DNA of 64,000 nucleotides from Archangium gephyra (GTDB taxonomy: Bacteria > Myxococcota > Myxococcia > Myxococcales > Myxococcaceae). Positions 44,571-52,798 of the stretch are shown here, piece after piece. Location: positions 7,712,501 through 7,776,500 of the forward strand of contig NZ_CP011509.1 of NCBI RefSeq assembly GCF_001027285.1, in the 5' to 3' direction. A program made the position numbers and the translations under genes. How positions within the stretch are numbered: position 1 is the first letter of the stretch; each line of letters opens with the position of its first letter. The notes beneath the pieces were generated by a model, which saw only the letters and a list, made by a program, of their open reading frames with translations, made no database searches and had not been told where the DNA came from.

Positions 44571-47500
44571 ATGAGCCGAGCCAGTCCCACCGAGGCAGGC
44601 GGGTCCATCGACGCGCAGGACACTCCCGGCACCGACAGCACCTTCACCCTGCAGCCCGGCGGCGAGCCGCAGGCGTCCGAGGCGGGAACCGGCACCACCG
44701 TCCTCACCGCCCGGCGCACGGGCGAACAGGGCGCATCCCGCGGGCCACTCCCCGTGGTGGATCCGTCCCGCTACGCCGTCGCCGGAGAGCTGGCCCGGGG
44801 CGGCATCGGCCGCATCCTGCGCGCGAGGGACGTGCAGCTGGACCGGCCCGTGGCCATCAAGGAGATGCTCGCGCCGGCCCCCGGAACCGAGCCGCGCTTC
44901 GTGGCCGAGGCGCTCGTCACCGCGCGCTTGCAGCACCCCTCCATCGTGCCCGTGTACGAGGCGGGACGCTGGCCGGGGGGTGAGCCCTTCTACGCCATGA
45001 AGCTGGTGTCGGGCCGCTCGCTGGCGAACGTCATCTCCGAGCGCAAGACACTCGAGGAGCGGCTGGCCCTGTTGCCGCACGTGCTCGCGGTGGCCGAGGC
45101 CATGGCGTACGCGCACTCCGAGCGCATCATCCACCGCGATCTCAAGCCCGCCAACGTCCTGGTGGGAGACTTCGGCGAGACGGTCGTCATCGACTGGGGC
45201 CTGGCCAAGGAGCTCTCGCGCGAGCACGGCGCCGAGCCAGGTGAGGACTCGCCGCCCGCCCCGTCCGCCGTGGACAGTGGACTCACGCGGGTGGGCACGG
45301 TGATGGGGACGCCGGCCTACATGCCGCCGGAGCAGGCCGCGGGCCACGCCGTGGACGAGCGCGCCGACGTCTACGCGCTCGGCGCCATCCTCTACCACCT
45401 GCTGGCCGGGACCCGGCCCTACGAAGGGAAGACCTCGGAGCAGGTGCTGCAACGCGTGGTGGGCGGCCCGCCGCCGCCGCTCTCGCAACGCCAGAAGCAC
45501 ATCCCGGTGGATCTGCTCGCCATCGTGACCAAGGCCATGGCGCGCGAGCCCGCCGGGCGCTACGCCACCGCGCGCGAGCTGGCGGAGGATCTGCGGCGCT
45601 TCCAGACGGGACAGATCGTCGGGGCGTACCGCTACTCGAAGACGGAGCTGCTGCGCCGTTTCATGCGGCGCTACCGGGCCGCGGTGATGGTCACTGCGGT
45701 GGCCCTGCTGCTGCTGGCCACCGTGGGCGTGGTGGGCTTCCTCCGGGTCAGGGCCGAGAGAGACCGCGCCCAGCAGGCCCGGCAGGATGCGCAGACCCAG
45801 GCCGACAAGCTCCTGCTGATGCAGGCCCGCGATGCCGTGGGGAAGGATCCCAACGAGGCCCTCACCTGGCTCCAGAAGCTCTCGCCCGGCTTCGACCGGT
45901 GGACCGCGGTGCGGACCATCGCCGCCGATGCCCGGGCCCAGGGCTTCGCTCCCGTGCTGAGAGGCCACGCGCAGAGCATCAACGACACCGCCTTCACGAG
46001 CGATGGCAGGTACTTCCTCTCCAGCAGCGACGATCGCACGGTGCGCGTCTGGGACCTGGAGACGGGCGGCAGCCGCGTCCTCACCGGGCACACCGACGAG
46101 GTCTGGCGGCTGCAACTCCTCCCGGGGGGCCGGCGCCTCATCACCAGCAGCAAGGACGGGATGCTGCGCGAGTGGAACCTGGAGACGGGCGAGGGCAAGG
46201 AATTCGCGGCCCTGTCCGGTCCGGTCTCCGCGGTGGCGCTCGGCTGTGGAGACAGGTGCCTGCTCGCCGCGAGCCGCAAGGACGACGTGCTCCACCTGTG
46301 GGACCTGGGCACGGGCACGGCGCGGACGTTCCACACGGGCGTGATGGGAATCGAGGAGATCCTCTCCTCACCGGATGGGGAGCATGTCTTCCTGCGCGGC
46401 TACCGGGCCCAGGCCTCCCGCTCGGCGCTCGGCGACCTGGCGCGAGGCATCTTCCAGCCCGTGCCGGAGGCGGGGATCGTCTGGACGTGCGCGTTCGCTC
46501 CGGATGGCAGGCTCTTCACGGGCAGCAGCTCGGGACAGCTCCACGTCTGGGAGCCGGCGAGCGGAAAGGGGCGGCTCCTCGCGGACGGGCTGGGGACCCT
46601 CACGGTGCTCGCCGTCATCCCCCGTGGCACGACCCTGGCGCTCGGCGGACAGGATGGAGCCGTGAGTCTCCTGGACGTCACCACCGGACAGCGGACGGCG
46701 TTGCAGGGCCACGAGGGACAGATCACCAGCCTGAGCGCCTCTCCGGATGGCCGCTTCCTGGCCTCCGGCAGCACCGATCGCACCGCCCGGCTCTGGGAGC
46801 TCTCCACGCGCGAGGTCCGCATCCTGCGCGGTGCCCGGGAACAGACGAACCCCATCCTGTTCTCCCCCGACAGCCGGCGCCTGGCCGTGGCCAACGCCGC
46901 GGGCACGGTGCGCCTCTTCTCCGTGGAGGCGGAGACCCATCGCCTCCTCACGAACCTCCGCACGACCCAGGTGGCCCTGCGAATCTCCCCCGATGGCCGG
47001 CGGCTGGCCACGCTGTCCGCGAGCGGGGCGCTCCGTCTGCTCGACGCGGCCTCGGGCGCGGCCCTCCTGGAGCAGCAGGACTTCCACTCGAGCGCGATGG
47101 GCTTCTCCCCGGAGGGCCGGTGGCTGGCCGCCAGCGCTCTCGATGGCCGGGTCCACCTGTGGGAGGCCACCACCGGGCGCGAGGAGCGCGTCCTCGAGGG
47201 CCACTCCCGCGCGCTCCCCACCCTGGTCTTCTCCGGCGATGGCCGGTGGCTCGCCACCGCGGACGAGGGCGGCGACGTGCGCGTGTGGGAGCCCGCCTCC
47301 GGCAAGGGACGATTGCTCGGGGGTCACGGCAAGCGGGTGGCCCAGCTCGCCTTCTCGCCGGATGGCACACGGCTCGCCTCCGCGAGCTCGGACAAGACGG
47401 TGCGCCTGTGGGACGTGGCCTCGGGAAGGTTCCAGGTCCTGGAGGGACACCAGGACGCCGTGCGCACCGTGGCCTTCTCGCCGGATGGGCGGCACCTCGT

Positions 47501-48005
47501 CAGCGGCGGCCTGGATCACACCCTGCGCTTCTGGGATTTGAGCAACGGCACGAGCCAGCGCGCGGACGCGAGCGGCGCGGGCGTCCTGGAGGTCGTCTAC
47601 TCCCCGCTGGGAGGGAGCGTGGCCAGCCGCAGCGAGAGGGATGGGCGTTTGCTGATCTGGGATCCACGGACGGGCAAGCTCCAGGGCCCGCCGCTGAACG
47701 GTCCCCATGGGGAGATCCGCGACCTCGCCTTCTCGCCCGATGGGACGCGGGTGGCCGCCGCAGGGCTCGACAAGACGGTGTGGCTGTGGGACCTGGCCAC
47801 CAGCGAGGGCCGGGCGCTGCGCGGCCACACCGGGCAGGTCGGTGCGGTGGAGTTCTTCCCGGATGGCAGGAGCCTCGTCTCCACGGGCCAGGACGGCAGC
47901 GTGCGGATCTGGCCGGATGAGCTGCCCTCGGACGCGGACGCGCTGCTCGCCTGGATGAAGACCATCACGGGCGAAGGGCCCACGTCCGGCGTCTCCTGGC
48001 ATTGA
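44571..48005 (+). CDS. Ser/Thr protein kinase fused to WD40 propellers
   Basis: 1144 aa from the ATG at 44571. The kinase domain spans residues about 65-345: Gly-rich loop ELARGGIG, Lys97 in VAIKE, catalytic HRDLKPANV with Asp190, and DWG in place of DFG. A membrane helix lies at about 370-392. Sixteen WD40 units follow from about 465 to the end (SPDGRRLATLSASGALRLLD type), enough for two propellers. The kinase is therefore cytosolic and the WD40 part faces the periplasm if the helix crosses once. The PIN-domain gene begins 2 nt after the stop, suggesting one transcript. Confidence 0.92.
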   Translation: MSRASPTEAGGSIDAQDTPGTDSTFTLQPGGEPQASEAGTGTTVLTARRTGEQGASRGPLPVVDPSRYAVAGELARGGIGRILRARDVQLDRPVAIKEMLAPAPGTEPRFVAEALVTARLQHPSIVPVYEAGRWPGGEPFYAMKLVSGRSLANVISERKTLEERLALLPHVLAVAEAMAYAHSERIIHRDLKPANVLVGDFGETVVIDWGLAKELSREHGAEPGEDSPPAPSAVDSGLTRVGTVMGTPAYMPPEQAAGHAVDERADVYALGAILYHLLAGTRPYEGKTSEQVLQRVVGGPPPPLSQRQKHIPVDLLAIVTKAMAREPAGRYATARELAEDLRRFQTGQIVGAYRYSKTELLRRFMRRYRAAVMVTAVALLLLATVGVVGFLRVRAERDRAQQARQDAQTQADKLLLMQARDAVGKDPNEALTWLQKLSPGFDRWTAVRTIAADARAQGFAPVLRGHAQSINDTAFTSDGRYFLSSSDDRTVRVWDLETGGSRVLTGHTDEVWRLQLLPGGRRLITSSKDGMLREWNLETGEGKEFAALSGPVSAVALGCGDRCLLAASRKDDVLHLWDLGTGTARTFHTGVMGIEEILSSPDGEHVFLRGYRAQASRSALGDLARGIFQPVPEAGIVWTCAFAPDGRLFTGSSSGQLHVWEPASGKGRLLADGLGTLTVLAVIPRGTTLALGGQDGAVSLLDVTTGQRTALQGHEGQITSLSASPDGRFLASGSTDRTARLWELSTREVRILRGAREQTNPILFSPDSRRLAVANAAGTVRLFSVEAETHRLLTNLRTTQVALRISPDGRRLATLSASGALRLLDAASGAALLEQQDFHSSAMGFSPEGRWLAASALDGRVHLWEATTGREERVLEGHSRALPTLVFSGDGRWLATADEGGDVRVWEPASGKGRLLGGHGKRVAQLAFSPDGTRLASASSDKTVRLWDVASGRFQVLEGHQDAVRTVAFSPDGRHLVSGGLDHTLRFWDLSNGTSQRADASGAGVLEVVYSPLGGSVASRSERDGRLLIWDPRTGKLQGPPLNGPHGEIRDLAFSPDGTRVAAAGLDKTVWLWDLATSEGRALRGHTGQVGAVEFFPDGRSLVSTGQDGSVRIWPDELPSDADALLAWMKTITGEGPTSGVSWH

Positions 48006-48007
48006 GC

Positions 48008-48469
48008 ATGTCCTCCCCTTCCGCCACCACGCCACTGCCGCTGGTCCTCGACACCAACGTGGTCCTGGATCTGCTGGTGTTCGATGATCCCCACGTGCGC
48101 CCCCTGGCCCAGGCGCTGTCGGCGGGCGAGGTCACCGCCTGGGCCGATGCGGAGACCCTGAAGGAGCTGGAGCTCGTGCTCGCCTATCCCTCCTTCGCCC
48201 TGGACGAGGCGGCCCGGCGGACGCTCCAGGAGCGCTACCAGGGCCTCGTGCGCGTGGCTCCCGCGGACCCCGGAGTGCCACCGCCTCTCCTGCCCCGGTG
48301 CCGGGATCGGGATGACCAGAAGTTCCTCGTCCTCGCCGCGCGCGTGGGCGCGTCCTGGCTGGTGAGCAAGGACAAGCGGGTGCTCGCGCTCGCCGGACAC
48401 AAGCAGGTGCCGTTCGACATCCTCACGTCCCGGCAGATGGCGGAGCGGCTGCGTCAGCGGGAGCGCTGA
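48008..48469 (+). CDS. PIN-domain protein (VapC-like family)
   Basis: 153 aa from the ATG at 48008, 2 nt after the kinase stop; a TTG at 48002 is possible. A PIN fold is visible: LVLDTNVVLDLLV (first Asp), a central Glu in DAETLKELE, DRDDQKFLVLA (later acidic residues) and VSKDKRVL. These are the four acidic positions of VapC-type RNases. No antitoxin-sized gene precedes it, so it may act outside a classical toxin-antitoxin pair. It converges on the sigma-factor operon, 12 nt apart. Confidence 0.85.
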   Translation: MSSPSATTPLPLVLDTNVVLDLLVFDDPHVRPLAQALSAGEVTAWADAETLKELELVLAYPSFALDEAARRTLQERYQGLVRVAPADPGVPPPLLPRCRDRDDQKFLVLAARVGASWLVSKDKRVLALAGHKQVPFDILTSRQMAERLRQRER

Positions 48470-48481
48470 ACGGGCACGGCC

Positions 48482-48817
48482 TCAGGTCATGCGCTCCAGG
48501 CCGCGCCGCTCCGCGTCCCGCACCGACTGCCGCAGTCCGGCGAGCTGCCGCCGCGCCCACTCCGGCCCCAGCTCCAGCTCCTCCGGGAAGAACAGGTCCT
48601 CGCCGACGTCGTCGACGCGCACCTGGATGAGCGGATCATGCGGGTACTGGAGATCCGGATCATCGAACACCAGCGCCACCACGACGCCGGCCTGGCCGAG
48701 GAACCCCCGGTTCATCGAGTCATCCGCGGAGTGGCTGACGACCTTCACCCTCTCGCCAATGCGCACGGGGGCGCCTTCCACGTCCTCGTCAACGATGAGA
48801 GTGACATCCTGGATCAT
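48482..48817 (-). CDS. small protein of unknown function, third gene of the ECF sigma operon
   Basis: 111 aa from the ATG at 48817, which overlaps the anti-sigma stop (ATGA). The frame extends upstream but only as a shadow. An N-terminal beta-rich region (VRIGERVKVVSHS, GFLGQAGVVVALVFDD) looks like an SH3/KOW-type barrel. It is followed by an acidic stretch and a charged C-terminal helix. No signal peptide. Not recognised. Coupling to the anti-sigma gene points to a role in that circuit. Confidence 0.6.
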   Translation of the reverse strand: MIQDVTLIVDEDVEGAPVRIGERVKVVSHSADDSMNRGFLGQAGVVVALVFDDPDLQYPHDPLIQVRVDDVGEDLFFPEELELGPEWARRQLAGLRQSVRDAERRGLERMT

Positions 48818-49473
48818 GGCGCGAAGGACCGGGGCTTGAGGGACATGGAGACGGCGAGCGTCGCGACGGCGACGATCGCCCAGGCGGACAGGTGGTAGCC
48901 CACGACGTGCTGCCAGCTCTGGGTGCACGCGAGCTCACCCAGGAAAGCGCCCGTGGTGCCCACGGACAGGCCCGCGAGGAGGGCACGCAAGGGACGGAAG
49001 GCGGCGCCTCGCAGGACGGCCACCGCGACGACGAGCGGGACGAGCCCCACCCCGACATGGCTGAGCGTGCAGACCCACTCCGGCAGGACCGACTCCGCCG
49101 AGGCCGGGCCCCGCGCGAAGACGAGCGCCGCCGCGCTGGCCACGGCCATCATCACGCCCCAGGGCTCGAGCTTGCGTCCACGCGGAGACACCGCCCCCCA
49201 GGTACACACCGCGCTGGTGGCCCACAGCAACGCCAGGAGCGGCGCGCGGCCCAGCAGCACGGCACCGGAGGTCCGCCCCAGCACGAGCAGCACCCCGGCC
49301 ACCGCGGCCGACAGGCCCGCCGACGCCGCGAACACCCAGGTGGCCTGCGTGCGCCAGCGCCGTACCGGACGTTGGCGCGCCAGCTCCTCGCGCGCGGCGG
49401 ACAGCGTGCGCTCGATGACCGCGCCGTCGGTGCGGAACTCCTCCGCGAGCAAGGTGTCGAGGGACGGTCGCAT
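48814..49473 (-). CDS. six-helix membrane anti-sigma-like protein (NrsF/DUF1109-like)
   Basis: 219 aa. A short cytosolic N-terminus (residues 1-40) is followed by six membrane helices, the layout of NrsF/DUF1109 inner membrane anti-sigma factors. Conserved-looking Cys and His residues occur in the last loops (CTQSWQHVVGYH). The ATG shares a base with the sigma stop (TGATG), so the two are translationally coupled, as expected for a sigma/anti-sigma pair. Family assignment rests on topology and context; sequence similarity is moderate. Confidence 0.65.
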   Translation of the reverse strand: MRPSLDTLLAEEFRTDGAVIERTLSAAREELARQRPVRRWRTQATWVFAASAGLSAAVAGVLLVLGRTSGAVLLGRAPLLALLWATSAVCTWGAVSPRGRKLEPWGVMMAVASAAALVFARGPASAESVLPEWVCTLSHVGVGLVPLVVAVAVLRGAAFRPLRALLAGLSVGTTGAFLGELACTQSWQHVVGYHLSAWAIVAVATLAVSMSLKPRSFAP

Positions 49474-50024
49474 CAGGCCTCCTCCAGTCCACCCAGCAAC
49501 TGCCGGAGCTTCTCGTATCCCCGGTGCGCCCGGACCCGGGCCGCCACCACGCTGATGCCTCGCATCGAGGCGATCTCCTCGAACGACCAGCCCTCCACCT
49601 TGCTGAGGATGACGGCCTCGCGCTGGTCCGGGTGGAGCTGCTGCAGCGCGTCCTCCAACTGCCTGCGCATCCCGGGATCGCCCACGCCGGGCTGGACCGA
49701 CGACGGCGCGGGCTCACTCTCCCGGGAATACGCCTCCACATGCTGGCGGCGGCGCAGCGCATCCCGTGCCGCGTTCGCGCCGATCGTCAGCAGCCAGGGA
49801 GCGAAGCGGGTGCCCGGCTCGTAGCGGCCCCGGGCCCGGATGACGGACAGGAACGTCGTCTGCAGCAGATCCTCCGCGAGCGGCCCATCCCGCACCATCC
49901 GCGCCAGGAAGCCCCGCACGCGTCCGGCATGCCGGGCGAAGAGCGCCTCGAAAGCCGCCTGATCACCGTCACAGAAGCGTTCCATGAGCTCTTCGTCCGT
50001 GGGACTCCGCATCTCCTGTCTCAC
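49473..50024 (-). CDS. ECF-type RNA polymerase sigma factor
   Basis: 183 aa from a GTG at 50024 behind AGGGGTGA; the ATG at 50012 has its AGGAG directly abutting, and an ATG further up at 50063 is also possible. Region 2 is at residues about 15-80 (FEALFARHAGRVRGFLARM, AEDLLQTTFLSVIRARGRYEPGTRFAPWLLTIGANAARD). Region 4 is near the C-terminus (LHPDQREAVILSKVEGWSFEEIASMRGISVVAARVRAHRGYEKLRQLL). There is no region 1 or 3, so it is an ECF (group 4) sigma. It is the first gene of a three-gene operon with its presumed anti-sigma. Confidence 0.9.
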   Translation of the reverse strand: MRQEMRSPTDEELMERFCDGDQAAFEALFARHAGRVRGFLARMVRDGPLAEDLLQTTFLSVIRARGRYEPGTRFAPWLLTIGANAARDALRRRQHVEAYSRESEPAPSSVQPGVGDPGMRRQLEDALQQLHPDQREAVILSKVEGWSFEEIASMRGISVVAARVRAHRGYEKLRQLLGGLEEA

Positions 50025-50146
50025 GTACGCTTCACCCCTGAAAACGTTTCCGGCCGCCGGCACCGGCGGGGCTGGGACGCCAAGCCCGCGAAACGATTGT
50101 GGAAATCACACCACTGGACGGTGACACACCGCGTCACCCACGTGAT

Positions 50147-52798
50147 TCAGGGCGCGGGGGCGGCCGGCAGGAAGAAGGAGAAGGTGGCGCCCTGCCCCAC
50201 CACGCCCTTGCCCCACGTGCGGCCCCCGTGGCGCGTGATGATGCGCCGCACGTGGGCCAGGCCAATGCCCGTGCCCTCGAACTCGCTGGCGCGGTGCAGC
50301 CGCTGGAAGACGCCGAACAGCTTGTCCTCGTACGCCATGTCGAAGCCCACGCCGTTGTCCTTCACGTGGATGACGACGCCGTCCTCGCCCGCCTCGGCCC
50401 TCACCTCCACCCGGCCCTCCGCCCGGGGCCGCGTGTACTTCACCGCGTTGCCGAGCAGGTTCTTGAAGACGAGCCTCAGCATGGCGGGATCTCCCCTCGC
50501 CTCCGGCATGGGCCCCACCTCCAGGACGAGCTGCCGGCCCTCGCGCTCCGGCGCGAGCTCCTCCCACACCTCCGCCACCAGCGGCTCCAGTTGGAGGCGG
50601 GACTGGCGCATCTCCACCCGGCCCATGCGGCTGAAGGCGAGCAGATCATCCACGAGCTGGCCCCCCCGCCGCGCCGACTCGGAGATGGTGCGCAGGTAGC
50701 CCTGGGCCTTGGCGTCCAGGACGCCCTGGGCATGGCGCTCGAGCAGCCCGACGAAGCCGGTGATGTGGCGCAGGGGTGCCCGGAGATCATGGCTCACCGT
50801 GTAGCTGAAGGACTCCAGCTCCCGGTTGGCCTCCTCGAGCTGCCGCGTCCGCTCACTCACGCGCAGCTCCAACTGCTGGTTGAGCAGACGCACGGCGTCC
50901 TGCACCTCGCGCTGCACGGTGATGTCACGCGCGGCGGCGTAGATGGCACCATCCGGAGTCGCGGGAGACGTCCTCCAGGCCAGCCATCGCCAGGAGCCGT
51001 CCTTGCACAGATAGCGGTTCTCGAAGTGGAGGGCATTCTCGCCCTGAGCGATGTCCGCCACCTCCTGGAGCGTCCGCTCCCGGTCCTCCGGGTGGACGAG
51101 CTCCAGGAAGCTCTGGGCGAGCAGCTCCTCCTCGCTCCACCCCAGCACGCGGGTGAAGGCCGGGTTGACGCGCCGGAAGCGGGCATCCACCCCCGCGACG
51201 CAGAACATGTCCGGCGCCAGCTGGAAGAAGCGCTCGCGCTCCTCCTCCGCGCGCTTCTGGAGGGTGATGTCCGTGGAGATGCCGCCCAGGGCGTAGAGCT
51301 GGCCCGCCGTGTCCTGCATCGGGAACTTGATCGACCGGTACACGTGCATCCCGTCCGCGTGGGGCGCCAGCTCCTCCAGCTCCACGGGGGTCTTGCGGCG
51401 CAACGCCTCCAGGTCATTGCGGCGGAACGCCTCGGCGACCTCCGGGCTGTAGAGCTGCGCGTCCGTCCTGCCGAGAAGGTCCTCGCGGGTGCGGCGCATG
51501 AAGGCCTCGTAGGCCTTGTTGACCAGCAGGTAGCGGCCCTGGAGATCCTTGACGTAGACGACGGCCGGAGAGGCGTCGAGGATGGCCCGGTAGTGCGCCT
51601 CCTCCCGGGAGCGGAGCCGCTCGAGCTCGTGGTTGCGCCGCTCCAGCTCCTCCCGGACGCGCTTGAGCTGGACGAGGTTGCGCACGCGCACGCGCACCTC
51701 CCCGGCCGAGAAGGGCTTGAGCAGGTAGTCCTGGGCCCCCTCGTGCAGCAGCTTCAGCTTGAGCGCTTCGTCGTCACGCGTGGACAGCACGACGATGGGC
51801 ACCCCCTCGAGCGCCTCCTCCTGGCGCAGCGCGGCCACGAGGGATTCGCCGCTCAGCCCGGGGAGCTGGGTGCCGGTGAGGATGATGTCCGGCCGGAGCG
51901 AGCGGGCCTTCTCGAGCCCCTCCTGGCCATCGAAGGCAGAGATGACGCGGTAGTCCTCCTGGAGCGCCTCCGTCAGGAAGCGGTGCAGCTCCGGGTGCTC
52001 CTTCACCACCAGCACGGCCGGGCGTGAGGTGTCCTCCGTCCGGGCCTCCGCTTCCACCGGGGTCCGCTCGTCCACCGGGGGCGTGAGCGCCTCCAGGGTG
52101 CTGCGCAGCGACAGGCCCGCCTCGAGCGCCCAGGCCACCTCGGGGACTCGCCGCGTCACCGGCGTGCCCTCGGGCGCCCGGCAGGGCAGCTCCACGTGGA
52201 AGAGCTCCCCGCCGCCCGGCGCCTCCGTCACGCGGACGAAGCCACCGTGCAGCTCGACGAAGTCCCTCGCCAGGGACAGGCCCAGCTCCGTGCCCGCCTG
52301 TCCGTGCGCGCCCTCCTGTCCCGAGTCCTCCACCTCCAGCCGCGCCCGCTCGCCAGGAGCCCCGCTCACCGCCACGCGGATGCGCCCGCCGTCCGGAGTG
52401 GACTTGAAGGCGTTGGACAACAGGTGGATGACCACCCGCTCCAGCTTCTCCACGTCCACCTGCACGAAGAGGGGCCCGGGCGCGTCCACCTCGAGGGAGA
52501 TGCGCCGCTGGAGCGCCAGGGGCTCGAAGTGCCGGGCCACCTCGCGCACCCGCGAGGCCAGCTCCACCTCGGTGTACGCCAGCGGCATGCGTCCCACGTC
52601 CATCCGGGCGATGTCGACGAGATCATCGACGTGCCGGAGCAGCAGCATGGCGTTGCGGCGCATGACGTCCAGGTCCTTGCGCTGGACGCCGGTGAGGTTG
52701 TGCCCGTGCGCGAGCAGCGTCTCCGCGGGCCCGAGGATGAGCGCCAGGTGGGTGCGCAGCTCGTGACTCACGTCGGAGAAGAACTGGGAGGTCTTCAT
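50147..52798 (-). CDS. double histidine kinase with pseudo-receiver and two PAS domains
   Basis: 883 aa from the ATG at 52798, overlapping the upstream stop (ATGA). Order: HisKA with His12 (FFSDVSHELRTHLALI), an ATPase domain, a receiver-like domain (about 260-375), two PAS domains (about 400-630), a second HisKA with His670 (YTVSHDLRAPLRHI) and a second ATPase (DNGVGFD, GTGIGLAHV). The receiver reads VVKEHPE where DD is expected and ILTGTQLPG with Gly309 at the phosphoacceptor site, so it cannot be phosphorylated normally. No membrane segment. Last gene of a three-gene relay. Confidence 0.9.
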   Translation of the reverse strand: MKTSQFFSDVSHELRTHLALILGPAETLLAHGHNLTGVQRKDLDVMRRNAMLLLRHVDDLVDIARMDVGRMPLAYTEVELASRVREVARHFEPLALQRRISLEVDAPGPLFVQVDVEKLERVVIHLLSNAFKSTPDGGRIRVAVSGAPGERARLEVEDSGQEGAHGQAGTELGLSLARDFVELHGGFVRVTEAPGGGELFHVELPCRAPEGTPVTRRVPEVAWALEAGLSLRSTLEALTPPVDERTPVEAEARTEDTSRPAVLVVKEHPELHRFLTEALQEDYRVISAFDGQEGLEKARSLRPDIILTGTQLPGLSGESLVAALRQEEALEGVPIVVLSTRDDEALKLKLLHEGAQDYLLKPFSAGEVRVRVRNLVQLKRVREELERRNHELERLRSREEAHYRAILDASPAVVYVKDLQGRYLLVNKAYEAFMRRTREDLLGRTDAQLYSPEVAEAFRRNDLEALRRKTPVELEELAPHADGMHVYRSIKFPMQDTAGQLYALGGISTDITLQKRAEEERERFFQLAPDMFCVAGVDARFRRVNPAFTRVLGWSEEELLAQSFLELVHPEDRERTLQEVADIAQGENALHFENRYLCKDGSWRWLAWRTSPATPDGAIYAAARDITVQREVQDAVRLLNQQLELRVSERTRQLEEANRELESFSYTVSHDLRAPLRHITGFVGLLERHAQGVLDAKAQGYLRTISESARRGGQLVDDLLAFSRMGRVEMRQSRLQLEPLVAEVWEELAPEREGRQLVLEVGPMPEARGDPAMLRLVFKNLLGNAVKYTRPRAEGRVEVRAEAGEDGVVIHVKDNGVGFDMAYEDKLFGVFQRLHRASEFEGTGIGLAHVRRIITRHGGRTWGKGVVGQGATFSFFLPAAPAP

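Noticed and set aside
48008-48469. Classical VapBC toxin-antitoxin pair
   Set aside because: No antitoxin-sized gene precedes or follows the PIN gene; it follows a Ser/Thr kinase directly.
50120-50138. GGTGAC/GTCACC inverted repeat upstream of the sigma factor as an ECF autoregulated promoter
   Set aside because: It is an inverted repeat rather than a -35/-10 pair and lies equally well as a weak terminator of the preceding kinase; no convincing ECF promoter motif was seen.
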